Shown here: positions 1 to 7,883 of the stretch, in pieces | Position numbering within the stretch: position 1 is the first letter of the stretch | Layout of the letters: every line of letters begins with the position of its first letter | Origin: an uncultured Ezakiella sp. | GTDB lineage: Bacteria > Bacillota > Clostridia > Tissierellales > Peptoniphilaceae | Direction: 5' to 3' | Length of the DNA stretch: 20,515 bases | NCBI GenBank assembly: GCA_947293975.1 | Contig: CAMYPV010000016.1 | Coordinates: 1 to 20,515, forward strand | Notes under the pieces: generated by a model | Told to the model about the DNA's origin: nothing | Seen by the model: the letters and a program-made list of their open reading frames with translations, nothing else | Databases searched by the model: none | Program-made: the position numbers and the translations under genes

Positions 1-30
1 CCACACGTGTTTTGAGCGGCGTTGCTCAAC

Positions 31-55
31 AAAAAAATCCGACTATTGTCGGATT
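31..55 (-). terminator. Intrinsic terminator at the end of the 17-gene operon
   Basis: Read on the minus strand, an 8-bp perfect stem (arms 55-48 and 43-36) with a four-base loop is followed directly by seven T (37-31). This is a textbook rho-independent terminator. The last gene's TAG stop (45-43) lies in the loop and stem, so the hairpin starts inside the coding end. It is the only terminator I find between nfeD and this point. Confidence 0.93.
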
Positions 56-810
56 GTTTGATAGCTTGTGATTGTTTTGATTTTTTCTTGTTCGAGTTGT
101 TTTTTCATTATGTCGACGAAATGTATTTCGCTTCCGTCGTGTGTTAGGTCGATGAGGTTGATGCCGATGCGTTTTGCAAGTTGTGCGTCGTGGTATTTGA
201 CGTCTGCTGTTACATACAAGTCGGCGCCGGTGCGTTTTGCGTGTTCTATAAAGCCTGCGCCGCTGCCGCCCATGATGGCGACTTTTTGTATCGGCTTGTC
301 ATTTGCTTGGTACACGCGCATATTGTCTGTAAGCCCATAGCGTTTTAATTTGTTTTTGATTTTCTCCACAAATTCGCTCAAACTTTGCGGTGCGACATTC
401 ATCGTTGTGCCAAATGTGATGTGATCTTCCTCTACAAAGTCGTAGTTTATGTCATTGCCCAGTTCTAGTAGCGGTGTGTTTTTCATTCCGTCAGGACTTG
501 CGTCAAATGGCGTGTGGCTCGAGTATATCGTGAGTTTATGTGCCATTGCCATCTCGATTACACTGTAATTGAACTCGCCCTTTACCAAGCGTTTTATACC
601 TGAAAATATCAATGGATGATGCGTTATTATCAAGTTGCAATTGTTTTCTATCGCTTCTTTGATGTTAGCTATTTCTGCGTCAAGCGATATATAGATGCCC
701 GTTAGTTCTTGGTTTAAGTCTCCTATTTGAACGCCGCTGTTGTCCCACGGCGACTGTGTGCTTAGGGGATATTTTTGCTCGATTATTGTGATTATGTCTT
801 TAATTAACAA
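43..810 (-). CDS. Nif3/YqfO-like dinuclear metal-binding protein (GTP cyclohydrolase 1 type 2 homolog family)
   Basis: This is a Nif3-family (DUF34) protein of 255 aa, the short form without the PII-like insertion that makes Bacillus YqfO about 370 aa. Family motifs are visible in order: DNSGVQIGD at 23-31, the metal-binding THHPLIF at 63-69, SSHTPFD near residue 100, a GSGAGF segment with GADLYVTADVKYHDA behind it, and the C-terminal H224-x3-E228 metal-ligand pair. The biochemical role of the family is unsettled; a cytosolic metal-dependent hydrolase-like function is assumed. The start is TTG at 810-808, overlapping trmK by 11 nt. A GAGGAG sequence 10 nt upstream supports it, and there is no in-frame ATG nearby. 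It is the last gene of the long operon. In Firmicutes trmK-nif3 following sigA is a common arrangement. Confidence 0.93.
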   Translation of the reverse strand: MLIKDIITIIEQKYPLSTQSPWDNSGVQIGDLNQELTGIYISLDAEIANIKEAIENNCNLIITHHPLIFSGIKRLVKGEFNYSVIEMAMAHKLTIYSSHTPFDASPDGMKNTPLLELGNDINYDFVEEDHITFGTTMNVAPQSLSEFVEKIKNKLKRYGLTDNMRVYQANDKPIQKVAIMGGSGAGFIEHAKRTGADLYVTADVKYHDAQLAKRIGINLIDLTHDGSEIHFVDIMKKQLEQEKIKTITSYQTIRQ

Positions 811-1453
811 GTGCTTTCAACTCCTCAATTTCCGTTTGTAATTTTTTTAGGCTCGTATTTTCCGCCGAGCTATTTTTTTTGATTTGCTCGACAATCGCCA
901 TTCGTTTGTTAATTTCGTGCGTGATATAGCTTTCAAAAAGCGGGTGCGCTCTTAAAAGTTTTGTATACACAAAATCGTCCACCTCGTCGCCACCATAGTT
1001 TGTGAATTCGATTATAAAATAAAAATGCTTCTTCTCTTTTACAATCAAGTCCCTTGTGCGTTTAAATCCAATTTTATAAAATGTTTCGCGGACTTTTTCA
1101 GGTTCGGTCATCGGTTGAATTATAAACTTCTTGATGCTTTTTGTCTTTGAAATGTCGTCCGTTACGATTTTTGAAATTAAATCGCCGCCCATTCCTGCGA
1201 TGATGACTGCATCTGCTTCGGCGTTTTCAATTGGCTTTAAGCCGTCGCCAACTCTGCCCTCGTAATTGTAAGGGAGATTTTTAAACAGTCGGTTCGATTT
1301 CTCCAGACATTCCTCGGAGATGTCGGTTGCGATTAGCTTTTCGATTTTGTTCTTTTTAAAAAGTTCGAGGCCCACATAGCCGTGGTCACAGCCGACGTCG
1401 GCGATGCAGGTCTCGAACTCTATCATGTCAACTATAGTTTCCAGTCTATCCAT
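800..1453 (-). CDS. trmK: tRNA (adenine-22-N1)-methyltransferase TrmK
   Basis: TrmK uses S-adenosylmethionine to methylate N1 of adenine 22 in tRNA. The 217-aa protein begins with a Rossmann-fold SAM-binding motif (DVGCDHGYVG, about 19-28), followed by an acidic ATDISEE ribose-binding strand (42-48), the family signature IIAGMGGDLI in the middle, and QPMTEPEKVRE further on. The charged, helical C-terminus (roughly 165-217) corresponds to the coiled-coil tail of Bacillus YqfN/TrmK. Length fits the family (about 230 aa). The ATG shares its A with the last base of the rpoD stop (TAATG), so translation is probably coupled to rpoD. The local Shine-Dalgarno is weak, which agrees with coupling. Confidence 0.92.
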   Translation of the reverse strand: MDRLETIVDMIEFETCIADVGCDHGYVGLELFKKNKIEKLIATDISEECLEKSNRLFKNLPYNYEGRVGDGLKPIENAEADAVIIAGMGGDLISKIVTDDISKTKSIKKFIIQPMTEPEKVRETFYKIGFKRTRDLIVKEKKHFYFIIEFTNYGGDEVDDFVYTKLLRAHPLFESYITHEINKRMAIVEQIKKNSSAENTSLKKLQTEIEELKALVN

Positions 1454-2577
1454 TATTCCAAAAAGTCTTTCAATTTGTCGCTGCGTCTTGGGTGACGTAG
1501 CTTTCTGAGTGCTTTTGCTTCGATTTGTCTGATTCTTTCACGCGTTACGTCAAAAACTCTGCCCACTTCTTCGAGTGTACGAATTTTGCCGTCGTCAAGC
1601 CCAAAGCGTAGGCGAATAACCTTTTGCTCACGCTCGGTAAGCATTGATAGAGTTTGAAATAGCTGTTCGCGAAGCATTGTGGTTGTTGCTGCCTCTTGTG
1701 GACTCGGAATGTCTTCATCAGGGATAAAGTCGCCAAGATGTGAGTCTTCCTCTTCGCCAATTGGCGTTTCAAGGCTAACAGGCTCTTGTGCAATTTTTTG
1801 AATTTCTCTGACTCTTTCGACTTCCATGTCAAGCTCTTCGGCAATTTCCTCTGGAGTTGGTTCGCGTCCCAAATCTTGCACGAGCGTTCTTTGCACACGT
1901 AGCAAGCGATTGATCGTTTCGACCATGTGCACAGGAATTCTAATTGTACGAGCTTGATCGGCAATCGCCCTTGTGATGGCTTGCCTGATCCACCAAGTTG
2001 CGTATGTCGAGAACTTGAAGCCCTTTTTGTATTCAAATTTTTCAACCGCACGCATAAGCCCCAAGTTGCCCTCTTGAATCAAATCCAAAAACGGCATGCC
2101 GCGATTGATGTATCTCTTTGCAATGCTTACAACGAGCCTTAAGTTTGCTTCGGCAAGCTCGGCCTTTGCACTGCTGTCGCCGTCTTCAATACGCTGTGCA
2201 ATCTCAATTTCTTCGTCCACTGTAAGTAGATTGATTTTTCCTATTTCTTTTAGATACATTCTAACAGGGTCGTCAACTTTGATACCCTTTGCAAGATCGA
2301 TTTCTTTTTTGGGTTCCTTTGCCTGTTTGGTAGGTTTTTCGCGAACGATTTTACCTATCGAATAAGACTCGTCATCTGTGATTTCGATTTTGAGTATCGA
2401 CATCTTCTCGTATATCTTTTCAATTTGTTCAACCTCTAATTGGAATGTAGATAAATTTTCGTTGATGTCGTTATATGTCACGTGGCCAGTTTTTGAACCC
2501 GCCTGAAATAAAAACAACAACGATTCCATTATTGATTTTTGTTTTTGAAAATTTTGCACAATATCATTTCCTTTCAT
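1453..2577 (-). CDS. rpoD: Primary (housekeeping) RNA polymerase sigma factor RpoD/SigA
   Basis: This is the vegetative sigma-70 factor that directs RNA polymerase to -10/-35 promoters. At 374 aa it matches the compact SigA of Firmicutes (371 aa in B. subtilis). Region 1.1 is short and divergent (1-75). Region 1.2 starts at DPVRMYLKEIG (103-113). Region 2, with the -10-recognising and melting helix TYATWWIRQAITRAIADQAR (191-210), and region 3 are nearly identical to known SigA. Region 4.2 carries the helix-turn-helix TLEEVGRVFDVTRERIRQIE (334-353) for -35 binding and ends in LKDFLE as usual. ATG 2577 overlaps dnaG by 14 nt and has no good ribosome binding site. GTG at 2559 has AAAGGA 9 nt upstream and could be the true start (368 aa). 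Confidence 0.97.
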   Translation of the reverse strand: MKGNDIVQNFQKQKSIMESLLFLFQAGSKTGHVTYNDINENLSTFQLEVEQIEKIYEKMSILKIEITDDESYSIGKIVREKPTKQAKEPKKEIDLAKGIKVDDPVRMYLKEIGKINLLTVDEEIEIAQRIEDGDSSAKAELAEANLRLVVSIAKRYINRGMPFLDLIQEGNLGLMRAVEKFEYKKGFKFSTYATWWIRQAITRAIADQARTIRIPVHMVETINRLLRVQRTLVQDLGREPTPEEIAEELDMEVERVREIQKIAQEPVSLETPIGEEEDSHLGDFIPDEDIPSPQEAATTTMLREQLFQTLSMLTEREQKVIRLRFGLDDGKIRTLEEVGRVFDVTRERIRQIEAKALRKLRHPRRSDKLKDFLE

Positions 2578-4282
2578 GCATCTTGTCTAGCTCGTTTAAA
2601 AGCTCAATTGCGTCTTTATAATTATCGACCGAGTCAATCTGCTTTACAATTTGACCCGCCTGCTTTCTGCTGTCTGCTATTTTTATAGACTCCGTCAAGT
2701 CTTTTAATATCTTTTCAGTTTGCTTTGCCGTTAAGTCAAGCTTTTCAATCCACGACAAAAAGTCCACATCCATCTTGCCCTCGCTTTTGACCTCGGCTTT
2801 TAAATCGTCAATCTCTAAAACTTCATATTTGTTGTAGAGTTTTAAAATTTTATAATACAGATATTTGACATTATTTGGTGGCAGGAATTTACCCATGCCC
2901 ATTTTGTCAAGATAAATTGCATTTGCCTTTTCAGTTACCATTATATTTATCAAGGTACGTGGCCATTTGTTTTCGGCACGCGGCACTGTGAAATCACTGA
3001 CCTGATTTTCTTCGTTTGATGAGATTGACCTAAACTCCTCCATCAATGCCTCCATGCTTATGTTGTATTTTTTGGAAACATCCTTTACATAAACATCTCT
3101 TGCAATCGGGTCAGGAATTGTTTTTATATATTTAATTACGCCACGTATAAACGCCAGCAAATCGTAATAACGCTCAAGGTCCTTGCCCTCGATATTGTAA
3201 TCGACCACGAATTGAAACGGATCTTTCACATCGAGTAGCAATGCGTTAAAAGCATTGATGCCATATTTGTCGACAAACTCATCCGGGTCAAGCCCGTCTT
3301 TGATCTCTACAATCTTTGGGTCAACGCCTTGATTTTGAAGAGTTTCAATCGCCTTTAGCGTTGCTTTTTTGCCGGCAGCATCGCCGTCTAAACACAGATA
3401 AACATTGTTTCCAAAGCGTTTTAACAGCTGCGCCTGCCTTGATGTAAATGCAGTACCAAGTGCTGCTACTACATAGTTTATACCCATCTGATGCAGTTTA
3501 ACCACATCTATATTTCCCTCAACAAGCATTATGCGGTCGCGATTTTTGTTGTTCTGCACAAGATTTAATCCAAATAGCATATTGCCCTTTGTAAACTCGT
3601 GGCTATCACGTGAGTTGTAGTATTTTGGTTCGCCGTCGCCAATAATTCTACCGCTAAATCCGCACACGCGTTTTTTTAAATCAATCAGCGGAAACACCAG
3701 CCTCGACCTAAAAGCGTCATAAGTGTTGCCGTTTTTTTCGCTCTTTGTCAGAAGATTTGCCTTTAATAAATCCTCTTCAGAATATCCGCGCTTCATCATA
3801 AAGTCTTTTAAGTTGCTCCAGCCATCCGGCGCATAGCCAAGGCCAAAACGCTTTGCGGTGTCTGGAGTTATTTTTCGCGCCTTTAGATAATCCATTGCAA
3901 CTTTTGATTTAAACAGATTTTCCAAATAAAAATACGCCGCCTCTTTGTGCATTTTATAATAATTGTTGTCGATTGGCTGTGGCGGTGCGTCCTCTTCGAT
4001 AGGAATTCTTGCACGCTCTGCGAGAATTTTTACCGCCTCGTTAAAGTCGAGATTTTCGTATTTTCTTAAAAACTCAATCACGTCGCCCGACTCGCCGCAT
4101 CCAAAGCACTTAAATATCCCCATTGCCGGATTAACGTTAAACGATGGGGTTTTTTCGCCGTGAAATGGGCAGAGTCCAATATAGTTTTGACCACGCTTCT
4201 TCAATGAAACATAGCCGCCTATAAAGTCCACTATGTCGATTTCGTCTTTAATTTTTTGGATAACCTCTTCTTTAATATACAT
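2564..4282 (-). CDS. dnaG: DNA primase DnaG
   Basis: DnaG makes the RNA primers for replication and works with the DnaB helicase. With ATG at 4282 the protein is 572 aa, within the family range. The N-terminal CHC2 zinc ribbon has C38-x2-H41 and C59-x2-C62. The primase N-terminal core contains RFGLGYAPDGW (145-155). The TOPRIM domain carries the catalytic glutamate in VEGNIDVV (E255; most homologs read EGYMDV) and the metal-binding D299-G-D301. A helical C-terminal helicase-binding region follows. I chose ATG 4282 over the longer frame to 4339 because it has AGAAGGG 7 nt upstream, lies 1 nt after the dgt stop and starts at the usual family N-terminus. The dnaG-rpoD pair is the classic macromolecular synthesis arrangement. 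Confidence 0.96.
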   Translation of the reverse strand: MYIKEEVIQKIKDEIDIVDFIGGYVSLKKRGQNYIGLCPFHGEKTPSFNVNPAMGIFKCFGCGESGDVIEFLRKYENLDFNEAVKILAERARIPIEEDAPPQPIDNNYYKMHKEAAYFYLENLFKSKVAMDYLKARKITPDTAKRFGLGYAPDGWSNLKDFMMKRGYSEEDLLKANLLTKSEKNGNTYDAFRSRLVFPLIDLKKRVCGFSGRIIGDGEPKYYNSRDSHEFTKGNMLFGLNLVQNNKNRDRIMLVEGNIDVVKLHQMGINYVVAALGTAFTSRQAQLLKRFGNNVYLCLDGDAAGKKATLKAIETLQNQGVDPKIVEIKDGLDPDEFVDKYGINAFNALLLDVKDPFQFVVDYNIEGKDLERYYDLLAFIRGVIKYIKTIPDPIARDVYVKDVSKKYNISMEALMEEFRSISSNEENQVSDFTVPRAENKWPRTLINIMVTEKANAIYLDKMGMGKFLPPNNVKYLYYKILKLYNKYEVLEIDDLKAEVKSEGKMDVDFLSWIEKLDLTAKQTEKILKDLTESIKIADSRKQAGQIVKQIDSVDNYKDAIELLNELDKMHERK

Positions 4283-4283
4283 A

Positions 4284-5285
4284 TTACACCCTTCTAAAGC
4301 TCGTTGGTAAGAACAATTCTTTAAACTTTTCGATTGCAAACTGATCTGTCATACCCGACACATAATCAGTCACAATGCGGTCTATGTCTTCGTCCTTGTA
4401 TAATTTTAAATGATCACCCATGTCTTGTGGGTTTGTTTTGTAATGATTGTAAAGAGCGAGTATTAGATTCTCGATTTTTTCGCCCTGCACTTCGCTTCGC
4501 GTATCGTTGTACACATTTTTAAACATAAACGCCCTTAGGCTCATCATAGCCTCGTAAGTTTTGTCGCTCATTTTTACATTGTCTGTGTCGAGCGAATTTT
4601 CGATTATGTCTCGCACCAAAAAATCTATGCGATCACTCGGAGTTTTACCAAGCACTTCTGTGATTTCACTTGGAATGTCGTCATGCTTCAAAATGCCCGC
4701 CCTTATTGAATCGTCAATGTCGTGATTAATATATGCGATTCTGTCGGCAAATTTTATAATTTTGCCCTCAAGCGTGCTTGCCTCAGCGTCGCCCGAGTGA
4801 TTTTTGATGCCGTCTCTAACCTCTTTTGTCAGATTTAAACCGCGGAGATTTTTGTGTGACTCCAAAAACTCAACGACCCTCAGCGAATTTAGATTGTGCT
4901 TAAATCCATACGGACTGATTTTGTTTAGCGCACGCTCTCCGCTGTGACCAAATGGCGTGTGTCCCAAATCGTGGCCAAGCGCAATCGCTTCGGTTAAGTC
5001 TTCGTTAAGTCTAAGAGCACGTGCAATTGTGCGTGCAATCTGTGCAACCTCAAGCGTGTGCGTGAGTCTCGTCCTAAAATGGTCGCCAATCGGTGCAATA
5101 TACACCTGAGTCTTGTGTTTTAATCTTCGAAAGCTCTTGCTGTGAAGTATGCGGTCGCGATCGCGCTGAAAATCTGTGCGCATATCGCATTTTTGCTCGT
5201 CATAATCCCTTGTGGCTTCGTCCGCAAACGCAGCGTAAGGCGAGAGTATCTCGTGTTCTAATTTTTCAAGGCGTTCTCTAATCAT
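4284..5285 (-). CDS. dGTPase-like deoxynucleoside triphosphohydrolase (HD domain)
   Basis: This family hydrolyses dNTPs to deoxynucleosides and triphosphate and helps control dNTP pools. With ATG 5285 the protein is 333 aa, the usual length for the short clostridial dGTPase-like proteins. HD-domain metal ligands are visible: H76 in RLTHTLEV, H105-D106 in ALGHDLGHTPFGH, and D181 in IKFADRIAYINHDIDD. The N-terminal FRRLKHKTQV segment (52-61) is a strong family signature. The start overlaps the ppsR stop by 8 nt (ATGATTAG). The longer frame to 5363 would run far into ppsR and lacks a family-like N-terminus. Being directly upstream of dnaG suits a replication-related role. Substrate specificity cannot be read from the sequence. 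Confidence 0.93.
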   Translation of the reverse strand: MIRERLEKLEHEILSPYAAFADEATRDYDEQKCDMRTDFQRDRDRILHSKSFRRLKHKTQVYIAPIGDHFRTRLTHTLEVAQIARTIARALRLNEDLTEAIALGHDLGHTPFGHSGERALNKISPYGFKHNLNSLRVVEFLESHKNLRGLNLTKEVRDGIKNHSGDAEASTLEGKIIKFADRIAYINHDIDDSIRAGILKHDDIPSEITEVLGKTPSDRIDFLVRDIIENSLDTDNVKMSDKTYEAMMSLRAFMFKNVYNDTRSEVQGEKIENLILALYNHYKTNPQDMGDHLKLYKDEDIDRIVTDYVSGMTDQFAIEKFKELFLPTSFRRV

Positions 5286-6099
5286 GTTTTTTACCAAATC
5301 GCTGCTCCATAGTTTCAAGTACCAATGTTGCAGTTTCTTCAATCGCTTTGTTCGAAACGTCAATGACTGTGCAGTTTAGCTCTTTCATAACGCCTTTTGA
5401 ATATTCTATTTCAGATTCTATTCTGTCAATTTCAGAATACATTGAGTTTTGTGGAAGTCCAAGCGCAATGAGTCGCTCAGATCTTATCTTCATCATGCTC
5501 TCGACATTTGTAACAAGCCCAAACACGCGCCTCTTGTCTTTTTCAAAAAGTTCTTTTGCAATCGGAACCTCAGGCACAAGCGGAACATTTGCAACCAAAT
5601 ATCCCTTGTTTGCAAGATACATACTCAGCGGAGTTTTGCTTGTGCGGCTGATGCCCACCAAACAGATGTCCGCCTTTACAATGCCGCGCGGGTCTTTGCC
5701 GTCGTCATATTTAACCGCAAACTCAACCGCGTCGACAGTTTGAAAGTACGTCTCGTCCATCTTTCTTAAAATTCCCGACTCTCTGATTGGTGAATCGTGA
5801 AGTATTTGTCCAATTGCAGCTAGTGGTCTTTTCATGATGTCGATTGTTGGGATGTTGAATTCTTTTGACTTTTCTTCGATAAAATCCTGATGCTCGGTCA
5901 TAACCGTACTGTATATGATGACCGACGGAACTTCGCGCGCTTCGTTAATTGCATCTAGAATTTGATCTTTTGAAATTATATAAGGATAGCGTTTGATCTC
6001 GTAAACGCAGTTTGGAAACTGCGCAACGCAGGCTCTTGCTAATTTCGTGCCAGTTTCTCCAATCGAGTCGCTCAGCACAAATATTGTAATATCATACAT
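5278..6099 (-). CDS. ppsR: Pyruvate, phosphate dikinase regulatory protein (ADP-dependent kinase / Pi-dependent phosphorylase, DUF299)
   Basis: This bifunctional enzyme phosphorylates and dephosphorylates a threonine of pyruvate phosphate dikinase (or PEP synthase), switching it off and on. From ATG 6099 it is 273 aa, the standard length. The start FVLSDSIGETG (7-17) and the P-loop GISRTSKT (149-156, matching the family G-x-S-R-T-x-K-T) are diagnostic. AAGGAG lies 11 nt before ATG 6099, and that ATG shares one base with the upstream stop (TAATG). A GTG at 6108 in frame is too close to the Shine-Dalgarno. In Bacillus ppsR follows ccpN, which is absent here; instead it directly follows the GlyS-like gene. 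No PPDK gene is in the window. Confidence 0.93.
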   Translation of the reverse strand: MYDITIFVLSDSIGETGTKLARACVAQFPNCVYEIKRYPYIISKDQILDAINEAREVPSVIIYSTVMTEHQDFIEEKSKEFNIPTIDIMKRPLAAIGQILHDSPIRESGILRKMDETYFQTVDAVEFAVKYDDGKDPRGIVKADICLVGISRTSKTPLSMYLANKGYLVANVPLVPEVPIAKELFEKDKRRVFGLVTNVESMMKIRSERLIALGLPQNSMYSEIDRIESEIEYSKGVMKELNCTVIDVSNKAIEETATLVLETMEQRFGKKHD

Positions 6100-7883
6100 T
6101 ATAACCACATCTCCTTAAAATTATTTGCAAGCGATTTTGCAGAGCTTGTAACTCCGTTTGTGCGATAATTTTCGAACAAATCATAAAAATCGCTTCGATA
6201 TTCATACAGTATCTTTAAAAAGTCCACAGTGTCTTCGGCTTTGCCGTCTGCGTATTTTAAAACGTCGCCAAACTTCGCCTCAACCTCTGTTATCGGCGCT
6301 TCGATTGCCTCGGTTTCTGCAATTAGTTTTTTGTAATCTATGATGTCTTGTAAGAACTTCATCAAATCTTCATCTTTGATTGACGAAAGTTCATTTAACT
6401 TTCTAAACTGATTGTTTATGGCAGTGTCCTTGCCAATAAATATGTCGTCTATCAACAATTTGTTGACATTGTTTTTGTATAGCAAATATTTAAATCTGCC
6501 CTTGAACACATCGAATAATTTTTCGTACACGCTCTTGTAATCAAAAGCGCCGACGCTGTTTTCGGTGTATGCGTACAGAGAGTTTTCGATGATCGAGCCA
6601 CAGCTTAGCTCCGGTTCAATCGAAATCATTATTCTTAGAATGTCGTCAAATTTCTTTAAAGTCCACGAGCTGTTTAAATTTAATTTGCCAACGATTTCAA
6701 GCCCCGACAAATCGTGAATCCTATCGACAATTGCAAGTATTGCACCCAAAATTGTCGATGGCATCTTGCCGGTAAAATCTGGCAAATATTGCTCGCGTAC
6801 CGCATCGGACACGCCTGCGTTTTCGTTTTGTATCTTGAGCATTTCGGCACCGACAACCCCTTTGAGGTCTGGATAACATTTTACTGTGCGCGTGCCTAAG
6901 TCCGCCTTCATCAATCTGCTTGCGTCCTCGAGATTTCTATTCATCACGTCCGCAATCGACAGTTCGTCTGCAATTTTGTCCACAATTTTCTCCACACGAC
7001 GAGTCTTGTCGTACATTGAGCCGAGCGCTTCGTAGGTAGAAATCCAATCAAGCCTTGGCAAATAATCTTCAAGCGATTTGTTCAAGTCTTTATTAAACAG
7101 CTTTTTGATTGCATTTAGCTCCGAATTTATAATCATCACATGGCTCGCCTTTACTATGCTCCTGTCTGTGCCGTCTTTGTAGACAATCAAGAACGAATTT
7201 GAAATGTTCGAGTCATCATAATATGTGCTGAAAATATTTTTGTGTTTATCAAGCACACTCTCGATAATCGGTGTCGGAAGCTCCAAAAATTCCTCTTTAA
7301 ACTCTGCGTCGACAACCGACAAAAATCCATCAATATATGACAGGTTATAAATTCTCTCGTCAGAAGCCGTGAGCTTTTTGCCAATTGAAACCGCGCGGCG
7401 TTTTAAACTCGACGAGATCTTGTCGAAGCATTCTTCGTTTGACGCGTAAAAATACTTGCTCATCTTGTTTAAATAATCATCAGCGCTATTTATTTTGACA
7501 CGCTCTTTGAAATTAATTAGGTTTTCGTCAGATGATTTTACATTTGCAATCTCAAAGTGTAGGCAATCGCCATCCAAAAACGAAACGATATTTAATATCG
7601 GTCTATAAAATGACTTAGTATCATTTTCCAAATAGACAATGTCGCCTTGCCCCAACGTTTTAAATAAATCATTAATATGCGACTCCAACCAATCTTTGTC
7701 AGTCTCCAAGTCCGCAATTAAAATAGCACGCGTGCTGAAAATATTTACTTTTAAATTGTTGTATTTAATTTTGTTTGCACGAAGCCAACTTTTGATACGC
7801 TCCTCGATTTCAAATTGCAAAACCTCAACGTCGGCAAATTTTATCGGCTCCATAACAATGTCCATTACAAATTTCTTCATCAT
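6099..7883 (-). CDS. Highly divergent GlyS-like protein (glycyl-tRNA synthetase beta-subunit relative, motifs eroded)
   Basis: The 594-aa product would pass as hypothetical, but it lines up by eye with GlyS (about 690 aa). FVMDIVMEPIK (5-15) sits where GlyS has LLEIGTEELP, and FSTRAIL (49-55) where it has TPRRLA. FYRPILNIVSFLDG (92-105) matches FxRPxHxxxxLxG. FLELPTPIIESVLDKHKNIF (199-218) matches the FL-LP-E-L---M--HQ-YF block. FNKDLNKSLEDYLPRL (263-278) and LGSMYDKTRRV (287-297) are close to E. coli GlyS. KADLGTRTV (326-334), LKGVVG (340-345), EQYLPDF (364-370), PSTILGAILAIVDRIHDLSG (375-394) and WTLKKFDDILRIM (407-419) follow in family order. Most signature residues are changed, so synthetase function is unlikely. 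The ATG overlaps the upstream gene by 4 nt. ATG 7880, 5 nt after AAGGAG, may be the real start. Homology is an inference from recalled family sequences; the function is unknown. Confidence 0.78.
   Translation of the reverse strand: MMKKFVMDIVMEPIKFADVEVLQFEIEERIKSWLRANKIKYNNLKVNIFSTRAILIADLETDKDWLESHINDLFKTLGQGDIVYLENDTKSFYRPILNIVSFLDGDCLHFEIANVKSSDENLINFKERVKINSADDYLNKMSKYFYASNEECFDKISSSLKRRAVSIGKKLTASDERIYNLSYIDGFLSVVDAEFKEEFLELPTPIIESVLDKHKNIFSTYYDDSNISNSFLIVYKDGTDRSIVKASHVMIINSELNAIKKLFNKDLNKSLEDYLPRLDWISTYEALGSMYDKTRRVEKIVDKIADELSIADVMNRNLEDASRLMKADLGTRTVKCYPDLKGVVGAEMLKIQNENAGVSDAVREQYLPDFTGKMPSTILGAILAIVDRIHDLSGLEIVGKLNLNSSWTLKKFDDILRIMISIEPELSCGSIIENSLYAYTENSVGAFDYKSVYEKLFDVFKGRFKYLLYKNNVNKLLIDDIFIGKDTAINNQFRKLNELSSIKDEDLMKFLQDIIDYKKLIAETEAIEAPITEVEAKFGDVLKYADGKAEDTVDFLKILYEYRSDFYDLFENYRTNGVTSSAKSLANNFKEMWL

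Noticed and set aside
3..10. ACACGTGT palindrome at the left edge and a CACGTG at 20483-20488 near the right edge
   Set aside because: Short sequences that match only over six bases; no longer shared repeat or attachment-site structure flanks the window.
12..29. Inverted repeat (6-bp arms, six-base spacer) just beyond the operon terminator
   Set aside because: No T-tract on either strand, no tRNA or RNA family recognised, and the window ends too soon to see its context.
2600..2680. Internal promoter before rpoD (TTGACT and TATAAA-like elements in the dnaG 3' end)
   Set aside because: Spacing is 11 or 23 nt depending on the -35 chosen, outside the working range.
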